Assembly (NCBI RefSeq): GCF_048007035.1
Contig: NZ_CP180355.1
Location: 248,001-312,000 of the forward strand
Length of the DNA: 64,000 bases
DNA from: Imperialibacter sp963977595
GTDB taxonomy: Bacteria; Bacteroidota; Bacteroidia; Cytophagales; Cyclobacteriaceae
Direction of reading: 5' to 3'
The position numbers and the translations under genes are program-made. Positions 1 through 7,772 of this stretch are shown here, piece by piece. Each line of letters starts with the position of its first letter. Position 1 is the stretch's first letter. Under the pieces are notes generated by a model. The model was not told the DNA's origin, searched no databases, and worked only from the letters and a program-made list of their open reading frames with translations.

Positions 1-2
1 AT

Positions 3-599
3 AACTACAGCTCGTCTCACTCTGTCATCAGGCCTATGTTCATGATGTTCGAAAAAGACTGGTACAGCTATATCATCGTGCGGGCCAAGCCACAACAGTA
101 CACCGCTGCCATTGATGCTCTGAACAGCATTTATACTACATACGCCCCAGCCTACCCGTTCGAATATCGCTTCCTCGACGTTGACTGGGCGGAATTCTAT
201 GAAAATGAAGAGCGCACCGGCCAGCTGTTTCAAGGTTTCGCCTGGCTGTCGATATTCATTTCCTGTCTGGGACTTTTTGGTTTGGCAGCTTTTGCCATTC
301 AGCAGCGGACTAAGGAGATTGGTGTAAGGAAGGTGCTGGGTGCCTCCACTTCCTCCATTATCACTCTCACAGTGAGAGATTTTGCCATCCTCGTTGTCAT
401 AGCTGCAGTCATCGGCTCTCCCCTTGCCTGGTACCTGATGGATCAGTGGCTGACCGACTTTGCCTTTCATGTCGACATCAGTGTGCTGGTGCCGCTGGCA
501 GCTATGCTGCTGGCCCTGGTGATCGCTATTGTAACGGTCGGCTTCCACTCGATCAGGGCAGCACGGACTAATCCGGTGGATGCCTTGAGGTATGAGTAA
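3..599 (+). CDS. ABC transporter permease, FtsX/MacB-like (C-terminal part)
   Basis: The reading frame is already open at base 3, so this is the 3' end of a gene that starts before the window. The protein ends with three hydrophobic segments typical of the FtsX domain. After the first one comes the signature QRTKEIGVRKVLGAS, which marks the cytoplasmic loop of MacB/FtsX permeases that couples to the ATPase. The preceding soluble stretch, which contains RAKPQQYTAAIDAL, belongs to the periplasmic (MacB_PCD) domain. In Bacteroidota such about 800-residue permeases occur in tandem sets of unknown substrate. The gene ends in a TAA followed at once by a 50-bp palindrome. The family is certain; the cargo is unknown. 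Confidence 0.9.
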   Translation, partial: NYSSSHSVIRPMFMMFEKDWYSYIIVRAKPQQYTAAIDALNSIYTTYAPAYPFEYRFLDVDWAEFYENEERTGQLFQGFAWLSIFISCLGLFGLAAFAIQQRTKEIGVRKVLGASTSSIITLTVRDFAILVVIAAVIGSPLAWYLMDQWLTDFAFHVDISVLVPLAAMLLALVIAIVTVGFHSIRAARTNPVDALRYE

Positions 600-611
600 T
601 TGCTGAGGCAT

Positions 612-661
612 AATTAAAGAGGTTACTATTTGCGGTACCGCAGATAGTAACCTCTTTAATT
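612..661. terminator. Near-perfect 50-bp palindrome, probable bidirectional terminator
   Basis: Two 18-bp arms (612-629 and 644-661) are exact reverse complements. The 12-bp centre TGCGGTACCGCA is itself palindromic, and the only mismatch in 50 bp is the pair 630/643. It lies between the convergent permease and M48 genes. AT-rich outer ends (AATTAAAG ... CTTTAATT) give a short U-rich tail on both strands, so it can stop transcription from both sides. Confidence 0.75.
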
Positions 662-688
662 GTAGCGCATTGCTCTCTTTAATTCTTC

Positions 689-1492
689 CTACTTCTTATA
701 ATACTTCATCGCCTCAGGTATCTGTGCTTTCAGATCGGCAATTCGGGTGCTGTGGGAAGGGTGAGTAGACAAAAACTCCGGAGGTGCCCCGCCGCCGCTG
801 TTGGCAGCCATTCTTTCCCAGAAAGCTGGTGCTTCGTTGGGGTTGTACCCGGCCATGGCCATGAAAATCAGGCCCATCTTGTCGGCCTCCGACTCCTGAA
901 GGCGGGAGAATGGCAACATTGCTCCAACAGTAGTGCCTGCACCATAGGCTGTCATAAACAGCTGCTGCGCTTCCGCCGGCTTATCTTTCACCGCATAAGA
1001 CAGTGCCAAACCACCAAACTGCTGGATCAAGCCCTGCGTCATCCGCTCATTGCCATGGCGGGCAATGGCATGAGCAATCTCGTGCCCCATCACCACGGCT
1101 ACACCTTCGTCTGTTTTGCATATTGGCATAATGGCCGTGTAGAAAGCAACTTTCCCGCCAGGCATACACCAGGCGTTCACCGTTTCATCGTCCTGAATCA
1201 GGTTGAATTCCCATTTGTAGCCCTTCAACTGATCGCTGAGGCCATTGGTGGCCATGTATGACTCCACTGCCTTTTGAATCTTCAACCCAACAGACTTTAC
1301 CTGATTCACCTGGGCCGTGTTGGTGGACAGTTTGGATTCGCTGAGCACCTGGTCGTACTGTGTAAAACTCATGGAGTTGAGCTCTGAATCAGGCACCAGC
1401 GCAAGCTGCTTCCTCCCTGTGATCGCCACCGTTGAGCAGCTATAAACAATCAACGTGGCACCAATGCCTAACAATGCTATTATCCTCTTCAT
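689..1492 (-). CDS. M48 family metallopeptidase, lipoprotein (LoiP/YcaL/BepA-like)
   Basis: This 267-residue protein has a lipoprotein signal peptide with Cys19 as the likely lipidated residue. It carries the zinc protease motif HEIAH at residues 137-141 and the third-ligand motif E200-x-x-x-D204, the normal M48 arrangement. Homologues are cell-envelope proteases that degrade misfolded outer-membrane proteins; that role is inferred from the family. The length matches compact M48B/C enzymes without TPR repeats. The ATG at 1492 gives a well-formed signal sequence. It is transcribed towards the permease and shares its terminator. Confidence 0.9.
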   Translation of the reverse strand: MKRIIALLGIGATLIVYSCSTVAITGRKQLALVPDSELNSMSFTQYDQVLSESKLSTNTAQVNQVKSVGLKIQKAVESYMATNGLSDQLKGYKWEFNLIQDDETVNAWCMPGGKVAFYTAIMPICKTDEGVAVVMGHEIAHAIARHGNERMTQGLIQQFGGLALSYAVKDKPAEAQQLFMTAYGAGTTVGAMLPFSRLQESEADKMGLIFMAMAGYNPNEAPAFWERMAANSGGGAPPEFLSTHPSHSTRIADLKAQIPEAMKYYKK

Positions 1493-1828
1493 TTGTTTTT
1501 AATTTATTGTGAAAGCTAACAAGCTTCTTGCCAAAGTAGATTCCCCAGTCTTTCGACACCGCAAAAACCAGTCGGATTTGGAATGCTCCAAAACAACTTC
1601 ATTTGGCAAAAATAATACTATAGAAATGATTTTTTCGCACGTTCCCTCGGCTTACATACCAATCGGTGTGCGTGTTAGGTGAGTTACTTTTAGCTTTAAC
1701 GGAATCTGACTGAAAACGAATGGAATTTTCGAAAATTATCGCCCTTTGCTCAAATAATAGTCACGCAGATCAAAGATAGGTTGCGGAATCGCTGACTATC
1801 AGATATTTTGGCACCAAACATCACTACT
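1493..1828. other. Divergent intergenic region, no gene seen
   Basis: This 336-bp AT-rich spacer separates the divergent M48 and FAH genes. I find no ORF with a credible start and no strong repeat. It must hold both promoters, but no clear TTTG / TAnnTTTG pair could be fixed. Confidence 0.5.
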
Positions 1829-2440
1829 ATGAAAATCCTTTGTATCGGTCGCAACTACGTAGAGCACATCAAAGAACTCAACAACGAGACCCCCGATGAG
1901 CCGGTTATTTTCACCAAACCTGACACTGCGCTGTTGCTGAACAACAAGCCGTTCTATTTCCCTGACTACACAAAGGAGATCCACCACGAGCTGGAGATCA
2001 TCATAAGAATATGCAAAGAAGGAAAAAGTGTTGAGGAGAAATTTGCCTCTACTTACTATGATGCCATAGGCCTGGGCATCGACTTCACGGCACGGGATTT
2101 GCAGCAGAAAGCCAAAGCCAAAGGGTTACCATGGGCGCTTGCCAAGGGATTCAATGGGTCAGCTCCGATTTCCAAATTTGTTCCGAAGGAAAAGTTTGCG
2201 GATTTGAAGAACATTAATTTCAAACTGGAACTCAATGGTCAACCAGTTCAGATTGGGAATACCGGTCTGATGATCAACTCTATAGAAGCTATTATAGCCT
2301 ACATTTCAAAATTCATTACACTTAAAAAAGGAGATATTATTTTCACAGGAACGCCGAAAGGAGTTGGGCCTGTCAAAATAGGAGATCACCTGAAAGGATA
2401 CCTGGAAAGTGACGTACTACTCGATTTTGAAGTTAAATAA
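1829..2440 (+). CDS. Fumarylacetoacetate hydrolase (FAH) family protein
   Basis: The 203-residue protein begins at ATG 1829 (MKILCIGRNYVEH), a typical start for the short FAH/YcgM class; a TTG at 1808 would add seven unlikely residues. It has the metal-ligand region EIHHELEI, the segment GIDFTARDLQ, and the end block GDIIFTGTPKGVGP shared by acylpyruvases and oxaloacetate decarboxylases (FAHD1/YcgM). It is cytosolic and probably cleaves or decarboxylates a 2-oxo acid; the substrate cannot be read from the sequence. The next gene begins within its last codons, so the two are probably co-transcribed. Confidence 0.9.
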   Translation: MKILCIGRNYVEHIKELNNETPDEPVIFTKPDTALLLNNKPFYFPDYTKEIHHELEIIIRICKEGKSVEEKFASTYYDAIGLGIDFTARDLQQKAKAKGLPWALAKGFNGSAPISKFVPKEKFADLKNINFKLELNGQPVQIGNTGLMINSIEAIIAYISKFITLKKGDIIFTGTPKGVGPVKIGDHLKGYLESDVLLDFEVK

Positions 2441-4319
2441 ACTAGCACTTCTACTTTTACTAACAGCAAACACGGCCATAGCCCAATACGGATATGACAC
2501 TGCCTACCTGATGTTTCCTATCAGGCCGGGAGATCGCAACTACCTGGCTGGCACCATGGGTGAAATCAGGGGCACCCATTTTCACGCTGGAATTGACATA
2601 CGCACCAGTGGCATAGAAGGCTTGCCAGTGTATGCGCCTGCCGATGGCTATATCAGCCGTGTGAAGATCAGCACTGGCGGCTACGGCAATGCCCTGTACC
2701 TTACCCACCCCAACGGGCTGACCACGGTATATGGCCACCTGAAGTCGTTTAGCAAGCCCCTGGCCGAATGGGTGCGGGCACAGCAGTATGCCAAAGAAAG
2801 TTTCGACGTAGAGCTTTTTCCGGCACGCAACCAATTCAGCTACAAGAAAGGCGAAGTGTTTGCCGCCTCAGGCAATACCGGAGGCAGTTCGGGGCCCCAT
2901 CTCCATTTTGAAATACGGGACCAGGAGCAGAAGATTCTTGACCCCATGCGCTTTCACTTCAAAGAGCTCATTGATGAAGCACCTCCTTTGATCAGAAAGG
3001 TGGCCTTTACCACCATGGACATCAAGTCGAGAATCAATGGGCAGTTCGGTAGGTTTGAGTTTGATGTCACCAAAGAAGGGGACAGTTTTGTCATGCACAC
3101 ACCACTGACATTTGAAGGAACCATTGGCGTGGAAATATATGCCTACGACCGCTTCGACGGCACCTGGAGCAAAAACGGCATCCCATGCATTGAGGTGATG
3201 CTCGACGACAAGAAGATGTTCAGCCAAAGCATCACCAAGTTGAGCTTTGACGAAATGCGCAATGTGGCGGTGCACATGAACTACGGCGAGTATTTGACCA
3301 GCGGGCAAAAGTTCACCAAGCTGTGGGTAGACGACGGCAACTGGCTGAAGGTGTACGAAGCCAAAGACTGGCAGGGCATGCTGAAGATCAAGGACTCCAT
3401 CGATCACAAGCTTGAAATACGCACCTGGGATAGCTACAACAACTACTCGTATTTTAAGACAACGCTCAGCGACAAAGGGAAACGAAGCAATGCCACCATC
3501 AAAAGTCTCAGTAAGCTGAGGCGGGAGGGTTATGAAATAACCGGCAATGTGATGGAGCTAATGAACCCCAATGGTGTGGCTCGCCAGAACGTTCTGTTGT
3601 ACTCTTCAGGACAGGCGTATGAACTACCGCCGGTCTACCACGTGGGTGCCAACGACTTCTACCTCTGGGATTTGAGAAATGGCCTGCCCGACTCAGTCGA
3701 TTTGTGTGGCACCATGCAAAAATATGACTTTAAGGCTATGGTATCTCCACATCACGAATACAGCTATTTTGATAAGGACATGGACGTGGCCTTTAACCGG
3801 TACAGTCTGTTTGACACACTCTACCTGGCAGTAAAGGACAAGAAAATAGAAAACGGCAGAGAAGTGTTTGCTATCGACAATGTGCTGGATCCGCTTCGGC
3901 GCTCGGCGAAAGTGACGCTCAAGCTTATGGAGCTTTACGACAAAGAAAAGTCGGCCGTGTACTCCTACAGCGCCAAAGGCAACCTTGGCTACGTGGGCGG
4001 CGCCTGGGACAAAGACGGCATTAGCTTTCTCACCACTTCTTTGGGCACCTGGACAGTCGCTACCGACTCTGTCCCCCCTACCATCAAGCCAGCAGTGATC
4101 AACAAAAGTGAGTGCCGTCTGATCATTGAGGATGACCTGTCGGGCATCAAAAGCTGGAAGGGTACCATTGATGGCGAATGGGTGTTGCTGAACTACGAAT
4201 ACAAGAAAAAACTATTGTGGACAGAAAAACTCGATGCAAGCAAACCTTTCGACGGAGAGTTTGTTGTGGTAGTGATAGATAACGCCGGTAACGAAACTGT
4301 GTACAAAACAAAACTCTGA
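2427..4319 (+). CDS. M23 family metallopeptidase (secreted LytM endopeptidase)
   Basis: I chose the TTG start at 2427, which gives a clean signal peptide MKLNKLALLLLLTANTAIA; an upstream GTG at 2409 is also possible. The LytM domain occupies roughly residues 35-170, with HxxxD as H53-AGI-D57 and the second motif GPHLHFEI. It also has the loop NGLTTVYGHLKS found in active M23 enzymes. About 450 residues of beta-rich sequence follow with no family I recognise. It is likely exported and cuts peptidoglycan cross-links, inferred from the family. It overlaps the FAH gene by 14 bp and ends 6 bp before bcp, so the three genes look like one transcript. Confidence 0.9.
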   Translation: MKLNKLALLLLLTANTAIAQYGYDTAYLMFPIRPGDRNYLAGTMGEIRGTHFHAGIDIRTSGIEGLPVYAPADGYISRVKISTGGYGNALYLTHPNGLTTVYGHLKSFSKPLAEWVRAQQYAKESFDVELFPARNQFSYKKGEVFAASGNTGGSSGPHLHFEIRDQEQKILDPMRFHFKELIDEAPPLIRKVAFTTMDIKSRINGQFGRFEFDVTKEGDSFVMHTPLTFEGTIGVEIYAYDRFDGTWSKNGIPCIEVMLDDKKMFSQSITKLSFDEMRNVAVHMNYGEYLTSGQKFTKLWVDDGNWLKVYEAKDWQGMLKIKDSIDHKLEIRTWDSYNNYSYFKTTLSDKGKRSNATIKSLSKLRREGYEITGNVMELMNPNGVARQNVLLYSSGQAYELPPVYHVGANDFYLWDLRNGLPDSVDLCGTMQKYDFKAMVSPHHEYSYFDKDMDVAFNRYSLFDTLYLAVKDKKIENGREVFAIDNVLDPLRRSAKVTLKLMELYDKEKSAVYSYSAKGNLGYVGGAWDKDGISFLTTSLGTWTVATDSVPPTIKPAVINKSECRLIIEDDLSGIKSWKGTIDGEWVLLNYEYKKKLLWTEKLDASKPFDGEFVVVVIDNAGNETVYKTKL

Positions 4320-4325
4320 CAACCA

Positions 4326-4775
4326 ATGGCATTAAAAGCAGGCGACAAAGCTCCAGACTTCGAGGTAAGCGACCAAAACGGAAAAACAGTAAACCTCTCC
4401 GACTTCCAGGGCAAAAAGGTAGTGCTCTACTTCTACCCGCAGGACAATACGCCTACCTGCACGGTTGAAGCCTGCAATCTCAGGGACAACTATGCTACCC
4501 TGAAAGCCAAAGGCTACGAGGTGCTGGGCGTAAGCCCCGACTCGGCCAAGAAGCACACCAACTTCATTAAGAAATTCAGTCTGCCCTTCACTCTGCTGGC
4601 CGACACCGACAACAAAATCATAGAAAGCTACGGTCTGTGGGCAGAAAAAACCACTTTTGGACGTACCTACATGGGCGTACTGCGCACCACCTTCATCATC
4701 GACGAAAAAGGCGTGATTAAGCGGGTGATCGACGATGTGAAGTCAAAGGAGCATGCGGAGCAGATTTTGGGGTAG
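4326..4775 (+). CDS. bcp: Thioredoxin-dependent thiol peroxidase (Bcp/PrxQ)
   Basis: This is a 149-residue atypical 2-Cys peroxiredoxin. The peroxidatic cysteine is C45 in PTCT and the resolving cysteine is C50, the five-residue spacing of Bcp/PrxQ. The segment FYPQDNTPTCTVEAC is diagnostic. It reduces hydrogen peroxide and organic hydroperoxides in the cytosol with electrons from thioredoxin. It lies 6 bp after the M23 gene. Remarkably, the last third of this gene is found again as broken copies at 5740-5937 and, shorter, at 7602-7664. Confidence 0.95.
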   Translation: MALKAGDKAPDFEVSDQNGKTVNLSDFQGKKVVLYFYPQDNTPTCTVEACNLRDNYATLKAKGYEVLGVSPDSAKKHTNFIKKFSLPFTLLADTDNKIIESYGLWAEKTTFGRTYMGVLRTTFIIDEKGVIKRVIDDVKSKEHAEQILG

Positions 4776-4778
4776 AAA

Positions 4779-4890
4779 CACTTTGAAAGACTACAAAAAG
4801 TTTGATGAAAGCCTGGGACTGTGCTATAGGGCGATTGCTGGTTAGCCGACTCCCGGTGTGCCACCTAAACTTTTGTAGTCTCTGAAAGTG
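4779..4890. repeat. MITE-like 112-bp element with about 22-bp inverted ends
   Basis: The left arm (4779-4801) and right arm (4869-4890) are imperfect reverse complements sharing GACTACAAAA / TTTTGTAGTC and CACTTT / AAAGTG, around 67 bp of unrelated sequence. It begins four bases after the bcp stop. It may be a long terminator hairpin or a small non-autonomous mobile element. I saw no target-site duplication and no second copy. Confidence 0.4.
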
Positions 4891-4942
4891 CCTCCTTTTA
4901 TCAACAGCCAATATTAGAACTTCCCGTCAACCAGAAATCACT

Positions 4943-5122
4943 TCAGATGACGTGTTGTGTTCCGTCTTTTTTCTTTTTTTTACTCGTCTTTTTAGCTTTG
5001 CCTTGCTCACTCTTCTCCTTGTAAGCTGAGATGAACTTGCTAATCCTCTTTCTGTCTTCGTCAGTGAGTGGGTCACTTTTAATAATAAAATCGACTCCCT
5101 CTGGCTCTTTTATATATCCCAT
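4943..5122 (-). CDS. Small lysine-rich protein of unknown function
   Basis: The predicted protein of about 59 residues starts MGYIKEPEGVDFII, and a start at 5149 would add nine residues and overlap the upstream gene. The middle (PLTDEDRKRISKFISAYK) looks helical and the last 20 residues are mostly Lys/Ser. From memory, short Bacteroidota proteins with a similar beginning exist without assigned function. It begins five bases after the stop of the GNAT-like gene and is surely co-transcribed with it. The pairing of an enzyme-like protein with a short basic partner recalls toxin-antitoxin or regulator pairs, but nothing in the sequence proves it. Confidence 0.6.
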   Translation of the reverse strand: MGYIKEPEGVDFIIKSDPLTDEDRKRISKFISAYKEKSEQGKAKKTSKKKKKDGTQHVI

Positions 5123-5126
5123 TTCT

Positions 5127-5651
5127 CTATTCTTTAAAATAACGTTCAACCAATTTTCTGGATGACTCTGTCGGAATAATCATCTTGTGCCCGCCAAAAT
5201 GATAGGCTCCAAGAGTCCTTTCATAGTGCTGTATTAAATTGGTTTTAGCAGAAAATGCCACAAAGCCCTCATATCCGTTCATAAATGAAAGTTTACAAGC
5301 ATACGCAACCAGATTACCCGCAACGCCTTCATACAACTTATTTTTTCCGACATTAAACGGTGCACCCTCCAATAACTTCATAAAGATATGGTCAGGTTCC
5401 AGGCTAACACTGATTATCCCCTGCACGATACCCGGGTTGTTTGTAATAGTTAACTTATAAACCTCCAGTCTGTCGTTTTTCAGCTCTGCTCGCCAATCAA
5501 AATTCCAACCCTGCTTCTTTGTCACATTCTTTAAATCCGTTTTTGTGAGGTTTGTTACAATGGTTGGAAAACTGTCACCAGAAACTGTGTTGCGTATAGA
5601 ATTGGTCAAGTCATCAACATTGAAATCCAGTAACACGGTTCCTTTTGCCAT
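5127..5651 (-). CDS. GNAT-like acetyltransferase-fold protein
   Basis: This 174-residue protein has no strong family name. Its second half (a beta strand SVSLEPDHIFMKLLEG, then helix NLVAYACKLSFMNGY, strand EGFVAFSA, and HYERTLGAYHFGG) follows the order of the GNAT fold, where acetyl-CoA binds before the helix and a Tyr lies near the end. The acetyl-CoA loop is not canonical, so enzymatic activity is uncertain. It forms a two-gene unit with the short protein downstream. The unit is inserted between bcp and a broken copy of the bcp 3' end, on the opposite strand, which suggests acquired DNA. Confidence 0.65.
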   Translation of the reverse strand: MAKGTVLLDFNVDDLTNSIRNTVSGDSFPTIVTNLTKTDLKNVTKKQGWNFDWRAELKNDRLEVYKLTITNNPGIVQGIISVSLEPDHIFMKLLEGAPFNVGKNKLYEGVAGNLVAYACKLSFMNGYEGFVAFSAKTNLIQHYERTLGAYHFGGHKMIIPTESSRKLVERYFKE

Positions 5652-5739
5652 TCAGCTAATTTACGATTTCATGCTAACTTTCGTAGTGTTCATATCGAGA
5701 ACTGATGGTATATAATGCCACCTTGCTCAACACTGTGCA

Positions 5740-5937
5740 CTTCCCTATTCCAACTATCACCTGAACCCCGACAACAGGATCATTGAAAGCTACGGTCTCT
5801 GGACCGAAAAGCAGATGTATGGCAAAAAATACATGGGCGTACTGCGCACCACCTTCATCATCGACGAAAAAGGTAGGATTGAGCGGGTGATCGACGATGT
5901 GAAGTCAAAGGAGGATGCTGAGCAGATTTTGGCGTAA
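5740..5937 (+). pseudogene. Broken copy of the bcp 3' end
   Basis: From base 5770 the frame reads DNRIIESYGLWTEK..., aligning with residues 95-149 of the intact Bcp and ending in a TAA at 5935-5937. Two blocks are base-for-base identical to bcp, about 44 nt (tac atg ggc gta ... aaa gg) and 30 nt (cgg gtg atc ... gag). The rest differs as an orthologue would (EKQMYGKKYMG for EKTTFGRTYMG). Upstream of 5740 the match fades, and the catalytic cysteines are missing. It is a remnant, not a functional gene. Confidence 0.85.
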
Positions 5938-5998
5938 ATCCACTTCTGTAGACTGCCAAAGCTTCGTGCTAAGAACCCGGTTTCCCTGGTTCGCAGCT

Positions 5999-6556
5999 CT
6001 ATTGGCTTTTCACTTTTCGAGGGTGTGGAGTACCGTTTTCCACATAGTATTTTAAGTCCCCGGCTATTTCTGCTGCGGATTTGCCCATACCCATCTTGAT
6101 CAAAGGCGTCATCAGAAACCCGAGGAAGCCTTTCGTCTCCATATTAAATTCTAACACAACTATCGTTTTATCGGCTTCATCGCTATTTAGAGACCAAATG
6201 GCACTTGCCTGTTTTGCAATGCCTGGTGCACCTTTGGAAATATGATAGGCCAGAGAATGTTCGGCAGTATCAAACGCATCTAATTCCTGTATAGTCTCTC
6301 CCCGGTCTGTTACCGTAATTCTTGCAGAATAATCCAATCCGGGGAATTTCGAGCTTCCACCAGGTTTTGAATCTTTGAAATTGGTCGACCATAAGTGCAC
6401 CCGGGCAAACTGATTTCCCATTACCTCCCAAACCTCTTCCACTTTTTTATTGACTCCTAATTCCTTTTGCACGTGTATTCTCTTGTCAAGAACAAAATAC
6501 AAACCAATGACAACTGCTGAGATGATTACTAGAATATACATAAGCTTTTCTTTCAC
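5999..6556 (-). CDS. SRPBCC family protein with N-terminal membrane anchor
   Basis: One transmembrane segment (about residues 6-24) is followed by a SRPBCC / polyketide-cyclase fold of about 140 residues, recognised from KKVEEVWEVMGNQFARVHLWS and the ending MTPLIKMGMGKSAAEIAGDLKYYVENG. Such proteins bind hydrophobic ligands; the ligand is unknown. The start is GTG 6556, or ATG 6541 if shorter. It lies 96 bp behind the sigma factor gene on the same strand, and that pairing suggests joint regulation. The Lys/Glu-rich start of the domain after the anchor suggests it faces the periplasm or membrane surface. Confidence 0.8.
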   Translation of the reverse strand: MKEKLMYILVIISAVVIGLYFVLDKRIHVQKELGVNKKVEEVWEVMGNQFARVHLWSTNFKDSKPGGSSKFPGLDYSARITVTDRGETIQELDAFDTAEHSLAYHISKGAPGIAKQASAIWSLNSDEADKTIVVLEFNMETKGFLGFLMTPLIKMGMGKSAAEIAGDLKYYVENGTPHPRKVKSQ

Positions 6557-6652
6557 GATGTAACTATTATTAAAACCAAATACTGGAGTTTAGGCTCCGT
6601 TTTAATACTTAGATACAAAATGAAACAAGGTGTTACAGAACCTTAGCATTCC

Positions 6653-7522
6653 CTAGCCAAAATATCTGTGCAAGTTACTGGCCTTGATAATCTCATTGAC
6701 CACAATGTCGGCATCGAAATCCTCTTTGGTGGGGTGGTCCTGAAAAAACTCGATGTACTTTTTATCAAATACGTCTGCTACTTCGTCGGCCACCTTTTCA
6801 GCGTAAGTGGCAATGGTAGAGGTGTATTTGGGATCAAACAATTTTTCGTCTGTTTTCATTTTGCCAGCAGCTTCCATTGCCTTTGCCTTTTTCGAACAGC
6901 GGCAAGGGTTGACTTTGTTGACTAAACCACATTGTTGGTTCATAAAAGAGTGGAATTCTTTACGGGTTCGGGAGAGCTTAACTCGATAATTTTCTTTGCT
7001 GATCTCAAAAATTTCTGCACCAATGTTGTGGTCTATATTGAATACATCACCCAATAGATAAATTAAGCGTTGTTCCCTGGTAAGGCACATCAGCATTCCC
7101 GACATACACCGGGTGCGGGCTGTTCTGGTTCGCAATTCTTGCTCAATTTCTTCCTCTGGCAATAATTCAGGGCTTGGTATTGAATTCAATTCACCGGCAA
7201 AGGCATCAAAGCTTTCCCATCTGTCTTCCATCGGCCTCCGCTTGGTTTGTAAAAACTGGTTGACTACAATTCTATAAACCCATGTTTTAAACGAGCTTTT
7301 TCCCTCAAAAGAAGATAATTTTGTGATCACCTTGATCAGCACTTCCTGCGTTAAGTCTTTAGCCTCTTCCTGGTTGTTGGTGTATTTCCAGGCTACATTA
7401 TATATAAAGGGCTGGTGCCTTACGATTAACTTATTCAGTGCCTCTTTTTCTCCCAGCAGAGATTTTTCTACCAATACAGCGTCAATATCCTCTGGATGAT
7501 CATTTGATAATGGATTTTTCAT
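6653..7522 (-). CDS. ECF-type RNA polymerase sigma factor with C-terminal extension
   Basis: Region 2 lies at about residues 25-95 (EEAKDLTQEVLIKVITKLSSF, then KSSFKTWVYRIVVN) and region 4 at about 140-193 (LTREQRLIYLLGDVFNIDHNIGAEIFEISKENYRVKLSRTRK). The protein is 289 residues, about 90 longer than usual ECF factors. The extension begins with a cysteine cluster (C198, C207, C209 in NPCRCSKK) that could bind zinc or sense redox state. I recall this Cys pattern in other sigma-70 proteins. No anti-sigma gene is adjacent. It directs transcription of an unknown set, possibly including the SRPBCC gene behind it. Confidence 0.9.
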   Translation of the reverse strand: MKNPLSNDHPEDIDAVLVEKSLLGEKEALNKLIVRHQPFIYNVAWKYTNNQEEAKDLTQEVLIKVITKLSSFEGKSSFKTWVYRIVVNQFLQTKRRPMEDRWESFDAFAGELNSIPSPELLPEEEIEQELRTRTARTRCMSGMLMCLTREQRLIYLLGDVFNIDHNIGAEIFEISKENYRVKLSRTRKEFHSFMNQQCGLVNKVNPCRCSKKAKAMEAAGKMKTDEKLFDPKYTSTIATYAEKVADEVADVFDKKYIEFFQDHPTKEDFDADIVVNEIIKASNLHRYFG

Positions 7523-7601
7523 TTAGGCTTTTTATAACTCGGATACACAAGCAGCAAATGTGTTACAAACTCGATGGTTCTTTAAGTTAAACAAAAACTA
7601 C

Positions 7602-7664
7602 GACTCTGGCCGGGTGATTGACGACTTGAAGACGATGGAATACGCCGGGGAAGTTTTGGGGTAA
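7602..7664 (+). pseudogene. Second, shorter remnant of the bcp 3' end
   Basis: In frame, the 63 bases read DSGRVIDDLKTMEYAGEVLG followed by TAA, matching the last 18 residues of Bcp (RVIDDVKSKEHAEQILG) with several changes. There is no gene start upstream. It is more decayed than the copy at 5740-5937 and closes the second minus-strand cassette. Confidence 0.6.
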
Positions 7665-7772
7665 CCTTATTGTTCCTTAGATAAGGAGAAAGTTCGAAAG
7701 CGTCTGACCGTAGATAATCGCCGGTTTCTCCTGATAAGTTCTTATTTTGCTGGACACCTAAACATCCAGCAA

